44,936 nucleotides of DNA from Hyphomicrobiales bacterium (GCA_017305665.1 JAFKKH010000036.1:1-44936), one strand, 5' to 3'; numbered from the stretch's first letter, positions 1 through 9,388 are shown. The notes: generated by a model from the letters alone, not told the origin. Numbers and translations are program-made.

Positions 1-197
1 CAGAATCATGCTTCGCGAAGAAGCGAAATATCAAAAACGAAATCGCAGGCTTCCAGGCTCTCAAACCCAGAAATCCTGCGATTCCAAATCCGACCAAACG
101 CTGAAAACCGAATCCCTCTCAATGCCTTGGCCGTTGTTCACGCCCGACTGTCTACTTCAAGACGTTCGGCGTCCGCGACATCATCGAGCGGCATCCG

Positions 198-1214
198 ATG
201 ACGCCGGACACGATCTTTCGCATCTACTCGATGTCGAAGCCGATCACCAGTGCCGCAATCATGATGCTGATCGACGACGGCAAGCTGAAGCTCAACGATC
301 CCGTCGCGAAATACATTCCGGCATTCGCCAAGACCCGCGTCGGCATCGACGGCACCGAGGGAAATGGTCAGCCGACGCTGCGGCTCGAGCCGCAGGATCG
401 CCCCATCACGATCCGCGACCTGCTGCTGCATACGTCGGGGATCACCTACGGTTTTTATGGAGCCGATCCCGCGCGGCAACGCTACAGCGAACTCGATCTC
501 GTTGTCGAAGACTGGAACAACGCCGAGTTTGCCGATCGCGTTGCCAAACTACCGTTGGCCGAACAACCCGGAACGCTCTGGGACTATGGCCATTCCACCG
601 ACGTGCTTGGCCGCGTCGTCGAGGTAGTCTCCGGGCAGTCGCTTTATCAGTTCGAGAAGCAGCGTCTGCTCGACCCGCTTGGGATGGGCGATACCTCGTT
701 TTACGTCACCGACAAGGCCAAGTGGCCGCGGATCGCACAGCCGATGCCGGACGACCGCCTGATCGCACCGTTCGTGCCGATCACCGATCCGACCAAGGTC
801 CGCCGCTGGGAGTCCGGTGGAGGTGGCATGGTCAGCACCATCGGCGATTATGCGAAGTTCTGTCAGATGATGCTCAACGGCGGCGCCCTCGCGGGTCGGC
901 GCTATCTGCGAGCCAAAACCGTCGCGACCATGGTCACCGATCACATCGGGCCGGGCAGCGGCATCAAGCGGGACTTCTATTACTTTCCCGGCGACGGCTT
1001 CGGCTTCGGTTACGGCTTCGCGGTGCGGACGAAGCTTCTGGCCAACAAGGCCGGACCGCTTGGCGAGTACCGATGGGATGGCGTCGGCGGGACCTTCTTT
1101 TGGGTGGATCCGAAGGACGACATGTTCGTGATCTTCATGGCACAGACGCCGAGTGAGCGCGGACGCATCCAGAGCGATCTGCGACAACTGATTTACGACG
1201 CGCTACGAAAGTAA
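198..1214 (+). CDS. Serine hydrolase, beta-lactamase/class C family, damaged 5' end
   Basis: This protein resembles class C beta-lactamases and family VIII esterases, which form a serine acyl-enzyme. The SxxK motif is SMSK at residues 11-14, unusually close to the start. A Tyr-containing motif (WDYGHS) follows at about residue 130, and the C-terminal half looks normal (GGGGMVSTIGDYAKF). Family members usually carry roughly 60-80 more residues before SxxK. The homologous reading continues upstream of this ATG in the same frame (VYFKTFGVRDIIERHP, from about position 147), but that frame has a stop at 102-104 and no ATG, GTG or TTG between. The native start was therefore lost through a frameshift or rearrangement. 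The listed start is only the first ATG left in frame. The gene may be a pseudogene. The substrate is unknown. Confidence 0.6.
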   Translation: MTPDTIFRIYSMSKPITSAAIMMLIDDGKLKLNDPVAKYIPAFAKTRVGIDGTEGNGQPTLRLEPQDRPITIRDLLLHTSGITYGFYGADPARQRYSELDLVVEDWNNAEFADRVAKLPLAEQPGTLWDYGHSTDVLGRVVEVVSGQSLYQFEKQRLLDPLGMGDTSFYVTDKAKWPRIAQPMPDDRLIAPFVPITDPTKVRRWESGGGGMVSTIGDYAKFCQMMLNGGALAGRRYLRAKTVATMVTDHIGPGSGIKRDFYYFPGDGFGFGYGFAVRTKLLANKAGPLGEYRWDGVGGTFFWVDPKDDMFVIFMAQTPSERGRIQSDLRQLIYDALRK

Positions 1215-1223
1215 CCGCGCTGT

Positions 1224-2291
1224 TCACGCCTGGCGCACGATGTCGCGCACGAGGCTAACGGTCTCTTCGATCATCGCGGCTGAGACGTCGAGATGGGTGC
1301 AGGCTCGGATCCGGCCGTCCATCATGGCGAGCAGTACGCCGCGTTCGCGGAGTTTCGCCACCATCTGCTGTCCCGGCACGCCGGCGCCGGCCGGATTGAA
1401 GAACACCAGATTGGTCTCGGGCTGTTGCACCTCCATGCCGGAGATCTGCGACAGCCCGCGCGCCAGTGCGCGCGCGTTGGCGTGATCGTCGGCGAGCCGG
1501 TCGACGTGGTGATCGAGCGCGTAGACGCAGGCCGCCGCGCAAACGCCGGCCTGACGCATCGAGCCGCCGAGCCGCTGTTTCCAGCGCCAGACCTCGTCGA
1601 TGAAGTCGCGCGAGCCCGCGATGGCCGCGCCGACCGGCGCGCCAAGACCCTTGGAAAAATCGATCCAGACCGAATCCCAGCCCGCGCTCATGTCGCGGGC
1701 GCCGATGCCGGTTGCGACGCAGGCGTTCAGGAGCCGTGCGCCATCCATGTGGGTCGCCATGCCGTTCGACTTGCCGAGCGCGGCGACGGCATCGAGCGTG
1801 TCTTTCTTCCAGACGGTGCCGCCGCCGATGTTGGCGGTCTGCTCGACGCTGACCACGGTTTGCGGCGGCTCGTAGCGTGTGCGCGGATGCAGCGCGGCGC
1901 GGAACGTCTCGACGCTGAACTGGCCATCGGGGCCGGGCAGGCGGGTGACCTGGAAACCGCCGAGCGCGGCGTGAGCACCGCCCTCGCGCGCGATGATGTG
2001 CGCGGTCTCATGCGCGACGATCTCGTCGCCGGGACGGCAGTGCGCGAGCGTCGCCGAGACGTTGCACATGGTGCCTGATGGCATGAACACCGCGGCTTCC
2101 TTGCCGAGCAGATCGGCGACACGTTCGCACAACAGGTTGACGGTCGGATCGTCGCCGATCTGTTCGTCGCCGACGTCCGCGCGCGCGATCGCCTCGCGCA
2201 TCGCCGGCGTCGGGCGGGTTTGCGTGTCGGACAGCAGGTTGATGCGGATCGGTGTCTGCTTCGGATCGGTGGGCGTGGGGGTATAGGGCAT
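1224..2291 (-). CDS. ltaE: Low-specificity L-threonine aldolase
   Basis: This is a pyridoxal-phosphate enzyme of fold type I that cleaves L-threonine or L-allo-threonine to glycine and acetaldehyde in the cytoplasm. Family features include the N-terminal block NLLSDTQTRPTPAMREA, GDEQIGDDPTVNLL at about residues 41-54, and the PLP-binding lysine in DFSKGLGAP (K214). The length of 355 residues is normal for the family. It faces the serine hydrolase convergently with only 9 bases between the stops, so the two are independent units. Closely related PLP proteins (beta-eliminating lyases) are the alternative, but the motif set fits threonine aldolase best. Confidence 0.88.
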   Translation of the reverse strand: MPYTPTPTDPKQTPIRINLLSDTQTRPTPAMREAIARADVGDEQIGDDPTVNLLCERVADLLGKEAAVFMPSGTMCNVSATLAHCRPGDEIVAHETAHIIAREGGAHAALGGFQVTRLPGPDGQFSVETFRAALHPRTRYEPPQTVVSVEQTANIGGGTVWKKDTLDAVAALGKSNGMATHMDGARLLNACVATGIGARDMSAGWDSVWIDFSKGLGAPVGAAIAGSRDFIDEVWRWKQRLGGSMRQAGVCAAACVYALDHHVDRLADDHANARALARGLSQISGMEVQQPETNLVFFNPAGAGVPGQQMVAKLRERGVLLAMMDGRIRACTHLDVSAAMIEETVSLVRDIVRQA

Positions 2292-2304
2292 GGCAAACCT
2301 TCGG

Positions 2305-2384
2305 CGTCATTGCGAGCGGAGCGAAGCAATCCGAGGACCAACAAAAACTGGATTGCCTCGTCGCAAGGGCTCCTCGCAATGACA
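2305..2384. repeat. Palindromic intergenic repeat (GTCATTGCGAGC type)
   Basis: The two ends of this 80-base stretch are near-complementary: it opens with GTCATTGCGAGCGGAGCGAA and closes with GCTCCTCGCAATGAC, with GCAATCC facing GGATTGC inside. The whole can fold into one long imperfect hairpin. It sits between the start of the threonine aldolase gene and the rpsD terminator. From memory, this kind of dispersed palindrome is frequent in Bradyrhizobium-group intergenic spacers. Only one full copy is seen here. Confidence 0.8.
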
Positions 2385-2410
2385 GCCCGTGCGTGGCCGA
2401 TGTAGCAAGA

Positions 2411-2439
2411 AAAAAGCCCCGGCAGAACCGGGGCTTTTG
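2411..2439 (-). terminator. Rho-independent terminator of rpsD
   Basis: A GC-rich hairpin (AAAGCCCCGG, loop CAGAA, CCGGGGCTTT) lies 25 bases past the rpsD stop. Read on the minus strand it ends in a run of T residues, as a factor-independent terminator should. Confidence 0.85.
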
Positions 2440-2463
2440 AAATCGTGTGCCGATGAAGAACGA

Positions 2464-3081
2464 TCAGCGCGAATAGAATTCGACGATCAGGTGCGGTTCC
2501 ATCTGCACCGGGAACGGCACGTCGGACAGCGCGGGGATGCGGCCGAACTTGGCGGTCTGCTTGTTGTGATCGGCTTCGATGAAGTCGGGCACGTCGCGCT
2601 CGGCGAGCTGGTTGGCTTCCAGCACCAGCGCGAGCTGCTTCGATGCATCCTTGATCTCGATGGTGTCACCGACCTTGAGCTTGTAGCTCGCGATGTTGAC
2701 CTTGCGGCCGTTCACCTTGACGTGGCCGTGGTTGATGAACTGGCGCGCGGCGAACATGGTCGGCACGAACTTGGCGCGATAGACCACGGTGTCGAGACGG
2801 CGCTCGAGCAGGCCGATCAGGTTCTCGCCGGAGTCGCCCTTCATGCGGGTCGCCTCGACGTAGATGGCGTAGAACTGGCGCTCGGAAATGTTGGCGTAAT
2901 AGCCCTTGAGCTTCTGCTTGGCGCGGAGCTGGGTGCCGAAGTCGGAGAGCTTGCCCTTGCGGCGCTGGCCGTGCTGGCCGGGGCCGTATTCACGCTTGTT
3001 GACGGGGCTCTTCGGGCGGCCCCAGATGTTCTGGCCCATACGGCGGTCGAGTTTGTACTTGGCTTCTGCACGCTTTGACAT
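2464..3081 (-). CDS. rpsD: 30S ribosomal protein S4
   Basis: Ribosomal protein S4 binds 16S rRNA early in 30S assembly and helps control decoding accuracy. The 205-residue protein begins [20 protein letters not shown]. It carries the S4 RNA-binding domain in its middle ([14 protein letters not shown], then [16 protein letters not shown] at about residues 115-130) and ends in a conserved basic/aromatic tail ([11 protein letters not shown]). Length and sequence are typical of alphaproteobacterial S4. It stands alone on the minus strand with its own terminator, as is usual in Rhizobiales, where rpsD is separate from the large ribosomal operons. Confidence 0.98.
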   Translation of the reverse strand: MSKRAEAKYKLDRRMGQNIWGRPKSPVNKREYGPGQHGQRRKGKLSDFGTQLRAKQKLKGYYANISERQFYAIYVEATRMKGDSGENLIGLLERRLDTVVYRAKFVPTMFAARQFINHGHVKVNGRKVNIASYKLKVGDTIEIKDASKQLALVLEANQLAERDVPDFIEADHNKQTAKFGRIPALSDVPFPVQMEPHLIVEFYSR

Positions 3082-3198
3082 CGCGTCCTCTTTGGTTCGA
3101 GTGTGAGGAAACGCGCCCTCCTATGCGCCGGGAATTCCCGGAGCCGACAGGTCCGTCCTTAAAGCTTAAGGGGAGGACCACGGGTCGCGAAACGCAAC

Positions 3199-3219
3199 GC
3201 GGGCCGAAAACCGGCCCGC
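3199..3219. terminator. Possible terminator hairpin between rpsD and the upstream gene
   Basis: A perfect hairpin (GCGGGCCG, loop AAAAC, CGGCCCGC) lies in the 239-base spacer between the stop of the acyltransferase-like gene at 3321 and the start of rpsD. Neither side has a long T run (GTTGCGTTTCGC on the minus strand), so terminator function for the upstream minus-strand gene is only a suggestion. Confidence 0.4.
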
Positions 3220-3320
3220 GAGCAGGCGTTTTCTAGGGGTAAACCGCTGGCCTGTCAAACAGAAGTGGCGCCGATTTCGGGCTGAAAACCCCGATTTTGG
3301 GCCGTTTCCGGTCCGAATAC

Positions 3321-4100
3321 TCAGGTCGTCACAGCGCGGACCGTCCGGAGCTCCGGCCGCGGCCGGCTGGCGGCCAGTTCATCGGCAATGGCAGTATTGA
3401 GGATGGTTTCGATCCGGCTGAGCGTCCGCGCCATCTTGACGGCGTCGGTCACCCGGTGATCCCAGCGGATCACCACGTTCATGGTCTTGTCCGGTGTCAC
3501 CTGCCCGTAGCTCAGTACATAAGGGCCGGGGCTCACCGCGTGCAATTCGCCGGGCCCGAAAGCGGAGACCGAGGTGACGCTGAAGCTGCCGAAGTAGTTG
3601 GCGCGCTGGCGTGCGACGTGCAGTCCGAACGCCCATACCAGCCGCCGCAGCAGCCACGGCAGGGCGGTCGCCCGCAAGGCTTTCCGGAACGCCGGCACGT
3701 CATCGGCGGGTGCAGTCTTGGCGTGCCGGATCAGCGCATCGATATCGCTCAGTGGCAGTTGGTCCGCCGCCGTCACCCGCTGGGACAGGACGCAATCCTC
3801 GCCGTCTTCCTTGCGCGCGATGGCGATCATGCCGACGCTGCGCGGCAGCTCAAAGAAATGGGGCCACGGCCAGGCCATGTAGAGCGTGCGCAGAACCGGA
3901 TCGTCCTTCGCGGCGAGGCTGAACGCCTTGGCGAAAATCGCGGCCCAACCCGGCCCGTCATTCAGTCCCGCGCGGGCATCGGCGACAGATTTGACATCGA
4001 ACGTCCGCGATAGCGTGATGAACGGTACGTCTATCGAGGCGCGCATGAGTTCGATCACGAAGCGGCGCGGCACTGAAATTTTTCGGATCTGCCCGCGCAT
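3321..4100 (-). CDS. E2-like 2-oxoacid dehydrogenase acyltransferase domain, stand-alone
   Basis: The 259-residue protein resembles the catalytic domain of dihydrolipoamide acyltransferases (E2 of 2-oxoacid dehydrogenases, CAT fold). The best evidence is near the C-terminus, VVIRWDHRVTDAVKMARTL, which matches the E2 active-site motif DHRxxDG except that the last Gly is Ala. The catalytic His and Asp are kept. There is no lipoyl domain and no E1/E3-binding domain, and no dehydrogenase gene is nearby. It may be an acyltransferase acting on another carrier. The start is uncertain because a GAGGG sequence lies only one base before the ATG. The function is inferred from the fold alone. Confidence 0.6.
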   Translation of the reverse strand: MRGQIRKISVPRRFVIELMRASIDVPFITLSRTFDVKSVADARAGLNDGPGWAAIFAKAFSLAAKDDPVLRTLYMAWPWPHFFELPRSVGMIAIARKEDGEDCVLSQRVTAADQLPLSDIDALIRHAKTAPADDVPAFRKALRATALPWLLRRLVWAFGLHVARQRANYFGSFSVTSVSAFGPGELHAVSPGPYVLSYGQVTPDKTMNVVIRWDHRVTDAVKMARTLSRIETILNTAIADELAASRPRPELRTVRAVTT

Positions 4101-4123
4101 CCCTCGCTCGTATCGTTAGCGTC

Positions 4124-4160
4124 AAAAAACCGGCCGGAGCGGACACGCCGGCGGCCGGTT
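4124..4160 (-). terminator. Rho-independent terminator of murI-cupin
   Basis: Inverted arms AACCGGCCG and CGGCCGGTT enclose a GC-rich loop. On the minus strand the hairpin runs into six T residues (AAAAAA at 4124-4129 on the plus strand). It lies 48 bases past the cupin stop and so ends the murI-cupin transcript. Confidence 0.8.
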
Positions 4161-4207
4161 CTTCGATCTAGCAGAACCAACGGCCGACAGGCCAATCGGT
4201 TCGATGG

Positions 4208-4591
4208 CTACTTCGCGGGGGACGCCAGCGGCTTGGTCTTGTCGACGATGTAAATACCAAGCACTTTCAAAGGTTTGTCGCCGCTGACCTTGGCGTCGTG
4301 GATGGCGCCGGCCGGAACCGTGTAGGAATCGCCGGCCTTCAAGTGCAACGTCGGTTTGCCCTCGATAATGAGATCGGCCTCTCCCTCGAGCACATAGCCG
4401 GTTTCGATGCCGGGGTGAGTGTGACGCCCGGCCGCACCGCCGGGTCCGACTTCGGCGATCCCGGTTACGGTGACGTAGCCGTCGGGGAATTCGATCTTTT
4501 GCAGCGGCGTGCGCTTGATGCCCTGGGCGAACGCGGCCCCGGTGCAGAGGAATGCAGTGACGCTCAGTCCAATCAGCAAGTGTTTGATCAT
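4208..4591 (-). CDS. Secreted cupin-domain protein
   Basis: This is a small beta-barrel cupin of 127 residues with an N-terminal signal peptide (MIKHLLIGLSVTAFLCTGAAFAQ, likely cut after AFA). It is probably periplasmic. The cupin metal-site motif is visible as GRHTHPGIETGYVLEGE (HxH then E), followed by a second half-motif PAGAIHDAK with the fourth ligand His. The start at 4591 is chosen because CAGGGAGA lies at good distance upstream and a signal peptide follows. Longer in-frame readings run into murI. The substrate cannot be told from sequence; cupins of this shape are often annotated as stress or metal-dependent proteins. Confidence 0.8.
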   Translation of the reverse strand: MIKHLLIGLSVTAFLCTGAAFAQGIKRTPLQKIEFPDGYVTVTGIAEVGPGGAAGRHTHPGIETGYVLEGEADLIIEGKPTLHLKAGDSYTVPAGAIHDAKVSGDKPLKVLGIYIVDKTKPLASPAK

Positions 4592-4655
4592 GGCGTTTTC
4601 TCCCTGTCCGGTGAGGCTAGCAGGCAGGTGAAAAAACAGAAAGACGATCCTCCGG

Positions 4656-5450
4656 TCAGGCCGGGACGCGGCCGCCGAAGAACGGCGCCAGCACATCGGC
4701 AAGCGCGTGCGTACGCCCGGAGGTAAAGATCATCTCGGGCGGATAGTCATGCACGTCGTTGCTATCAGGTCCGAGCAGATCGACGACGCGCCGGGCGATC
4801 GCAGGCGCCGGATCGATCCACGCTACCGGCCACGGGGCGAGTGCGATCAAACGGTTCAGCAGCAGCGGATAGTGGGTGCAGGCCAGCACCACGGCATCGG
4901 TTCGCCCGTGCGCCTCGGTCGCAGGTACGAAGCAGGGCGCGATCTCGCCGAAGATGTCGGCGTCGCTGATCGGCTTGCCGCGCAAGGCATCCTCCGCGAG
5001 CGAAGCGAGGTTCGCCGCGCCGACCAGCGTCACGGTGCAGGCCTGGGCGTGGTCCCGGATCAGTCCTTGGGTGTATTCGCGTTTCACGGTGGCCCGCGTG
5101 CCGAGCACCGAGACGCGCTTGGTCGTCGAGGCGGCGCAGGCGGGCTTGATCGCAGGAACCGTGCCGACGAACGGCACCGAATAGGTCGCGCGCAAAGGCG
5201 CCAGCACCGACACCGACATGGTGTTGCAGGCGATCACGATGAGGTCCGGCGCGTGCCGGGCGATCAGGTCGCCGACCAGCGGCACGACGCGCGCAACGAT
5301 CTCATCCTCGTCGTGGTGGCCGTAAGGGAAGAAGGCGTCGTCGGCGACATAGACATAGCGCGCATCGGGGCGCGCTTTCACGACCTCGCGCAGCACGGTG
5401 AGGCCGCCGAGGCCGGAATCGATGACGAGGATGGTTTGAATGCCTGCCAC
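4656..5450 (-). CDS. murI: Glutamate racemase
   Basis: MurI interconverts L- and D-glutamate, supplying D-glutamate for peptidoglycan. The two catalytic cysteines are visible in their motifs, Cys75 in IACNTMS and Cys191 in ACTHYPLLL, along with the N-terminal DSGLGGLTVL at residues 11-20. The length of 264 residues is typical. The cupin gene follows 64 bases downstream on the same strand and may be cotranscribed, because no terminator is seen until after it. The enzyme is cytoplasmic and should be essential unless a D-amino acid transaminase substitutes. Confidence 0.93.
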   Translation of the reverse strand: MAGIQTILVIDSGLGGLTVLREVVKARPDARYVYVADDAFFPYGHHDEDEIVARVVPLVGDLIARHAPDLIVIACNTMSVSVLAPLRATYSVPFVGTVPAIKPACAASTTKRVSVLGTRATVKREYTQGLIRDHAQACTVTLVGAANLASLAEDALRGKPISDADIFGEIAPCFVPATEAHGRTDAVVLACTHYPLLLNRLIALAPWPVAWIDPAPAIARRVVDLLGPDSNDVHDYPPEMIFTSGRTHALADVLAPFFGGRVPA

Positions 5451-5653
5451 GCGGAAATACTAGGACGGACCGGTTACCACGGAGTTGTTATGGGGCGATG
5501 CCGGTCCGTCCGATGGTTGCGGACCGGCACGATACTTTAGATGGATTCCAGTCATCACTATGGCATTGGCGAGGCCGGAGGGACTTGTTGAAACCTTGCC
5601 GCCGTGGCCTCTGGATCGAAACGTGTTTCAATGTCTGAGAGGTAAAAGGCAGC

Positions 5654-6202
5654 ATGTTCCGGAATTCGACGACCGCCTGGGGTCTTGTCGCCCGCGCGTT
5701 CCACTGGATCCTTGGTCTCGCGATTATCGGCATGCTCGCCTACGGCTACTGGTTCAACCACTATGCGCCGCGGCCGGACCGCTTCTTCCATCGTTCCATT
5801 CATGCCGACATCGGCTACGTCATTCTGCTGCTGATGGTCGCGCGCCTGATCTGGCGTGCGATCAACCCGACGCCTGCGCTGCCCGACGGTACGCCGGCAT
5901 GGGAGCGGGCACTGGCGCATATCAATCACTGGGCGCTTTATCTGACGACGATCGTCGTCGCGCTGCTCGGCTGGGCGCATTCCGGCGCGCACAAGCCGGA
6001 CTATGCCGACTGGTTCGGGTTGTTTCGGGTGCCGCAGTTCACCTCCGAAAATCGCGACAATGCCCGCTTCTTCGAGCACTGGCACATCTGGCTCGCCTAT
6101 GTGCTGATCGGTCTGGTCGCGCTGCACCTTCTCGCAGCGCTGTATCATCGCGTCATCAAGCGCGACGATGTATTGGCGCGGATGGTCAGCGGCGAGGGCT
6201 GA
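5654..6202 (+). CDS. Cytochrome b561 family membrane protein
   Basis: This 182-residue integral membrane protein has four predicted transmembrane helices and conserved histidines for two b-type hemes: ARAFHWILG near the N-terminus, FFHRSIHADIGY at about residues 44-55, INHWALYL, and the C-terminal helix HWHIWLAYVLIGLVALHLL. Bacterial cytochrome b561 proteins pass electrons from quinol, and some oxidise superoxide. The start is supported by GAGAGG about 10 bases upstream. It is the only plus-strand gene in this stretch and probably has its own promoter in 5541-5650, where a GTTGAAAC/GTTTCAA inverted pair can be seen. Confidence 0.9.
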   Translation: MFRNSTTAWGLVARAFHWILGLAIIGMLAYGYWFNHYAPRPDRFFHRSIHADIGYVILLLMVARLIWRAINPTPALPDGTPAWERALAHINHWALYLTTIVVALLGWAHSGAHKPDYADWFGLFRVPQFTSENRDNARFFEHWHIWLAYVLIGLVALHLLAALYHRVIKRDDVLARMVSGEG

Positions 6203-6264
6203 GGCGTTGCTGATGCGGATCTACTGCTCGTCGACGTCGACCGCGGTGCGCGCCTGACGGCAAC

Positions 6265-6804
6265 TCATACCGGCAGCAGCGGCCGGTGCGGCGAAGCCGG
6301 TCTTTCGACCTTGATAATATCGCCAGGCCGCACGTCGCCTCCGGCGAGAACCACGCTCATGACGCCGGCCTTGCGGATGAGATTGCCGGCTGCGTCCCTG
6401 TCGAGGGTGGCCGCCATCAGGCCCTCCTGAAACGTATCGAGCTGAATGCAGGGGTTGCGCAGGCCTGTGACTTCGACGACGGCGCTTGCGCCGATATGCA
6501 GCCGGGTGCCGGTCGGAAGCGCGAGAAGGTCGATGTCGGATGTGGTGATGTTTTCGCCGAGGTCGCCGGGCTTCACCTCAAAACCCTTGTCGCGCAACTC
6601 GTCGAACAGTTCGGTGTGGATCAGATGCACCTGACGCAGGTTTGGTTGCGTCGGATCCTTGCGGACGCGCGACCGGTGCTTGACGGTTTCGCCCATATGC
6701 GCGTCGCCATCAACCCCGAGCCCTGCAAGAAGCCGAATGCTGAGCGATGGCGTCTTGCTGAAGTGATGCCCGCGGCGGAGGCTGACGGATATCACTTCGC
6801 TCAT
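6265..6804 (-). CDS. MOSC domain protein
   Basis: This 179-residue protein is built almost wholly of a MOSC domain, the fold found at the C-terminus of molybdenum cofactor sulfurases and in YiiM-like proteins. Typical features are GDAHMGETVKHRSRV near residue 35, the block LRQVHLIHTELFDEL, and GDLGENITTSDIDLLALPTG, followed by VTGLRNPCIQLD, whose cysteine is the conserved sulfur-carrying or ligand residue. The start at 6804 is preferred over a longer in-frame reading, which would run into purB. It begins 13 bases after the purB stop and may be cotranscribed. The substrate is unknown; YiiM relatives reduce N-hydroxylated compounds. Confidence 0.85.
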   Translation of the reverse strand: MSEVISVSLRRGHHFSKTPSLSIRLLAGLGVDGDAHMGETVKHRSRVRKDPTQPNLRQVHLIHTELFDELRDKGFEVKPGDLGENITTSDIDLLALPTGTRLHIGASAVVEVTGLRNPCIQLDTFQEGLMAATLDRDAAGNLIRKAGVMSVVLAGGDVRPGDIIKVERPASPHRPLLPV

Positions 6805-6817
6805 GTGCGTAACCGTA

Positions 6818-8125
<1,308 letters not shown>

Positions 8126-8537
8126 CGACGGCCCTTGGGTTTGAAGGGTTACAGCGCGCTTTAGCAGATCGGTGTGGGATGGCCAATGCGGATTGGTCAA
8201 AGTCCGGCCGAGGCTTCACAACGCGTCGAAAATCGATGAGAATATAATCTCATCGAAAGCGGATCGACGTGGCGCCACTTCGACAGCGATTCTGCTAAGC
8301 CTTGCGATGCATCACGACGGATCAAACATGCGACGATCGGTTCGTATTCTTGGTCTTGTGCAAGGGCAAATTCCTGGTTCGCTTTTCCGCGGTGATTTTC
8401 TTGCCGTCGGAAAAACGCATATGTTCCTGCGTAGTTTTCGTCTTTTGACGACAGCGAGGAAGAACCACAACGACCTGTGTCGAGAAGTGACGCCACTCTG
8501 GCGTCCTCGCCAAGGGACGTCCTCATCCTTCAGCGGC
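8126..8537. other. Non-coding or eroded stretch upstream of purB
   Basis: Apart from the purB leader, no convincing gene is seen here. Open frames exist on both strands, but their composition is unlike real genes (rich in Arg, Ser and Cys, no recognisable domain), and all three plus-strand frames look like remnants. The stretch is visibly richer in A and T than the flanking genes. Confidence 0.5.
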
Positions 8538-8962
8538 AGAGGCGGTCCCATCATCAAGCATCCGGAAACCTACTGGACTGTCACCGACCCGAAAGACCAT
8601 CGGAAGTCGGCTGCCCTTGTGCTCGCGCAGATCGCGCCGTTCGTCCCTGAGTACAAACGCATTGAGACCGTCGAGGATTTCCTGAGTTATTTTGATTTCA
8701 TGCGGCCAATATGTCGGTGCCGGTGCAACTGGATTTTGCGCTCGCAGACTATTTGATCGGTGATGTCGCGCGCTGCGAGCGCGCTCTCGCGCATGTCAAA
8801 TCGGTGTTGGACGATCACGACGACCGGTGGTTCGGAAACGACCGTCCGGCCTACGGCCAGGTTCGCGCCCAACTCGATTCCGATCCCGCCGGTCTTCGCG
8901 ATCTCATCGAGACGTGGCGAAAGGACAATATCGAGAGGCTTGGTCTGACACCTTCGTCTTGA
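8538..8962 (+). pseudogene. Remnant of an unrecognised protein gene, frameshifted near 8705
   Basis: Two pieces of protein-like sequence lie in different frames. The first, about 8538-8703, includes HPETYWTVTDPKDHRKSAAL and KRIETVEDFLSYFDFM. The second, 8711-8962 (83 residues from an ATG lacking a clear ribosome site), includes MSVPVQLDFALADYLIGDV and ends in IETWRKDNIERLGLTPSS. Joining them by a one-base shift near 8705 gives one continuous, plausible alpha-helical protein. The N-terminal part is missing or unrecognisable upstream. The layout is faintly like the C-terminal part of DUF4304-type proteins, but I cannot confirm that. The second half could alternatively be a short live gene. Confidence 0.45.
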
Positions 8963-9063
8963 GGCGTGACCAACCTGTCATTCCAGGTGTCGCTAACACC
9001 ATTGAATTATCTTACAAATTCCAGCCACGCGCCCAATCTGATGAAAGTCACGGGATATTGACT

Positions 9064-9083
9064 GACAGATATTGAAATCTGTC
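9064..9083. promoter_or_regulatory. Perfect inverted repeat, possible operator
   Basis: GACAGAT and ATCTGTC flank a 6-base spacer (ATTGAA) in an A/T-rich spacer between the remnant ORF and the small ORF at 9204. The size and symmetry suit a dimeric repressor site. The nearest regulator is the TetR gene at 9389. No binding partner is proven. Confidence 0.35.
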
Positions 9084-9203
9084 ATCGCGATATGCTATTA
9101 GAGTATTCAGACGTGATACGGCAAGCCTCGATTGGAGCCGGAGTGTCACGTCGGCTCGCCGACAGATGGAACGGCGGGTCGCTTGGTCAAAAGGACGACT
9201 GCC

Positions 9204-9308
9204 ATGGCTATCATCGAAATTCTTCAAATCGGTGCGCAGATCCAGCGCTGGCTCGATGCGCAGGTCGCGCGTCATCTTGCGGCACAGGCCGCGAAGCTGC
9301 ATCGCTAG
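9204..9308 (+). CDS. Small 34-residue ORF with good ribosome site
   Basis: This ORF begins with MAIIEILQIGAQIQRWLDAQ and ends AAKLHR. The ATG is preceded by AAAAGGAC with about 8 bases of spacing, a good Shine-Dalgarno for this group and better than many longer genes nearby. The sequence alternates hydrophobic and polar residues in a way expected of one amphipathic helix, with two Trp/Arg-rich turns. It has no signal peptide and no known domain. It lies between a possible operator (9064-9083) and a TetR regulator gene 80 bases downstream. It may be a real small protein or a leader peptide; function is unknown. Confidence 0.45.
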   Translation: MAIIEILQIGAQIQRWLDAQVARHLAAQAAKLHR

Positions 9309-9388
9309 ACCGGCGGGAGCCCGATCTGTAACCGAACATTGTCTCCCTGAGCCCGTTGTCACTTCAACGGACCTGAACAGGTGCATCC

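Noticed and set aside
1293-2078. Long plus-strand open frame opposite the threonine aldolase gene
   Set aside because: It is the reverse-complement shadow of the aldolase; the minus strand shows all catalytic motifs.
5485-6213. Second long open frame over the cytochrome b561 gene
   Set aside because: It is a shadow of the cytochrome gene in another frame; composition is Arg/Ala-rich and no domain is seen.
8197-8526. Minus-strand ORF of 109 residues upstream of purB
   Set aside because: No domain, no ribosome site and low coding quality. It overlaps a plus-strand remnant and was left out.
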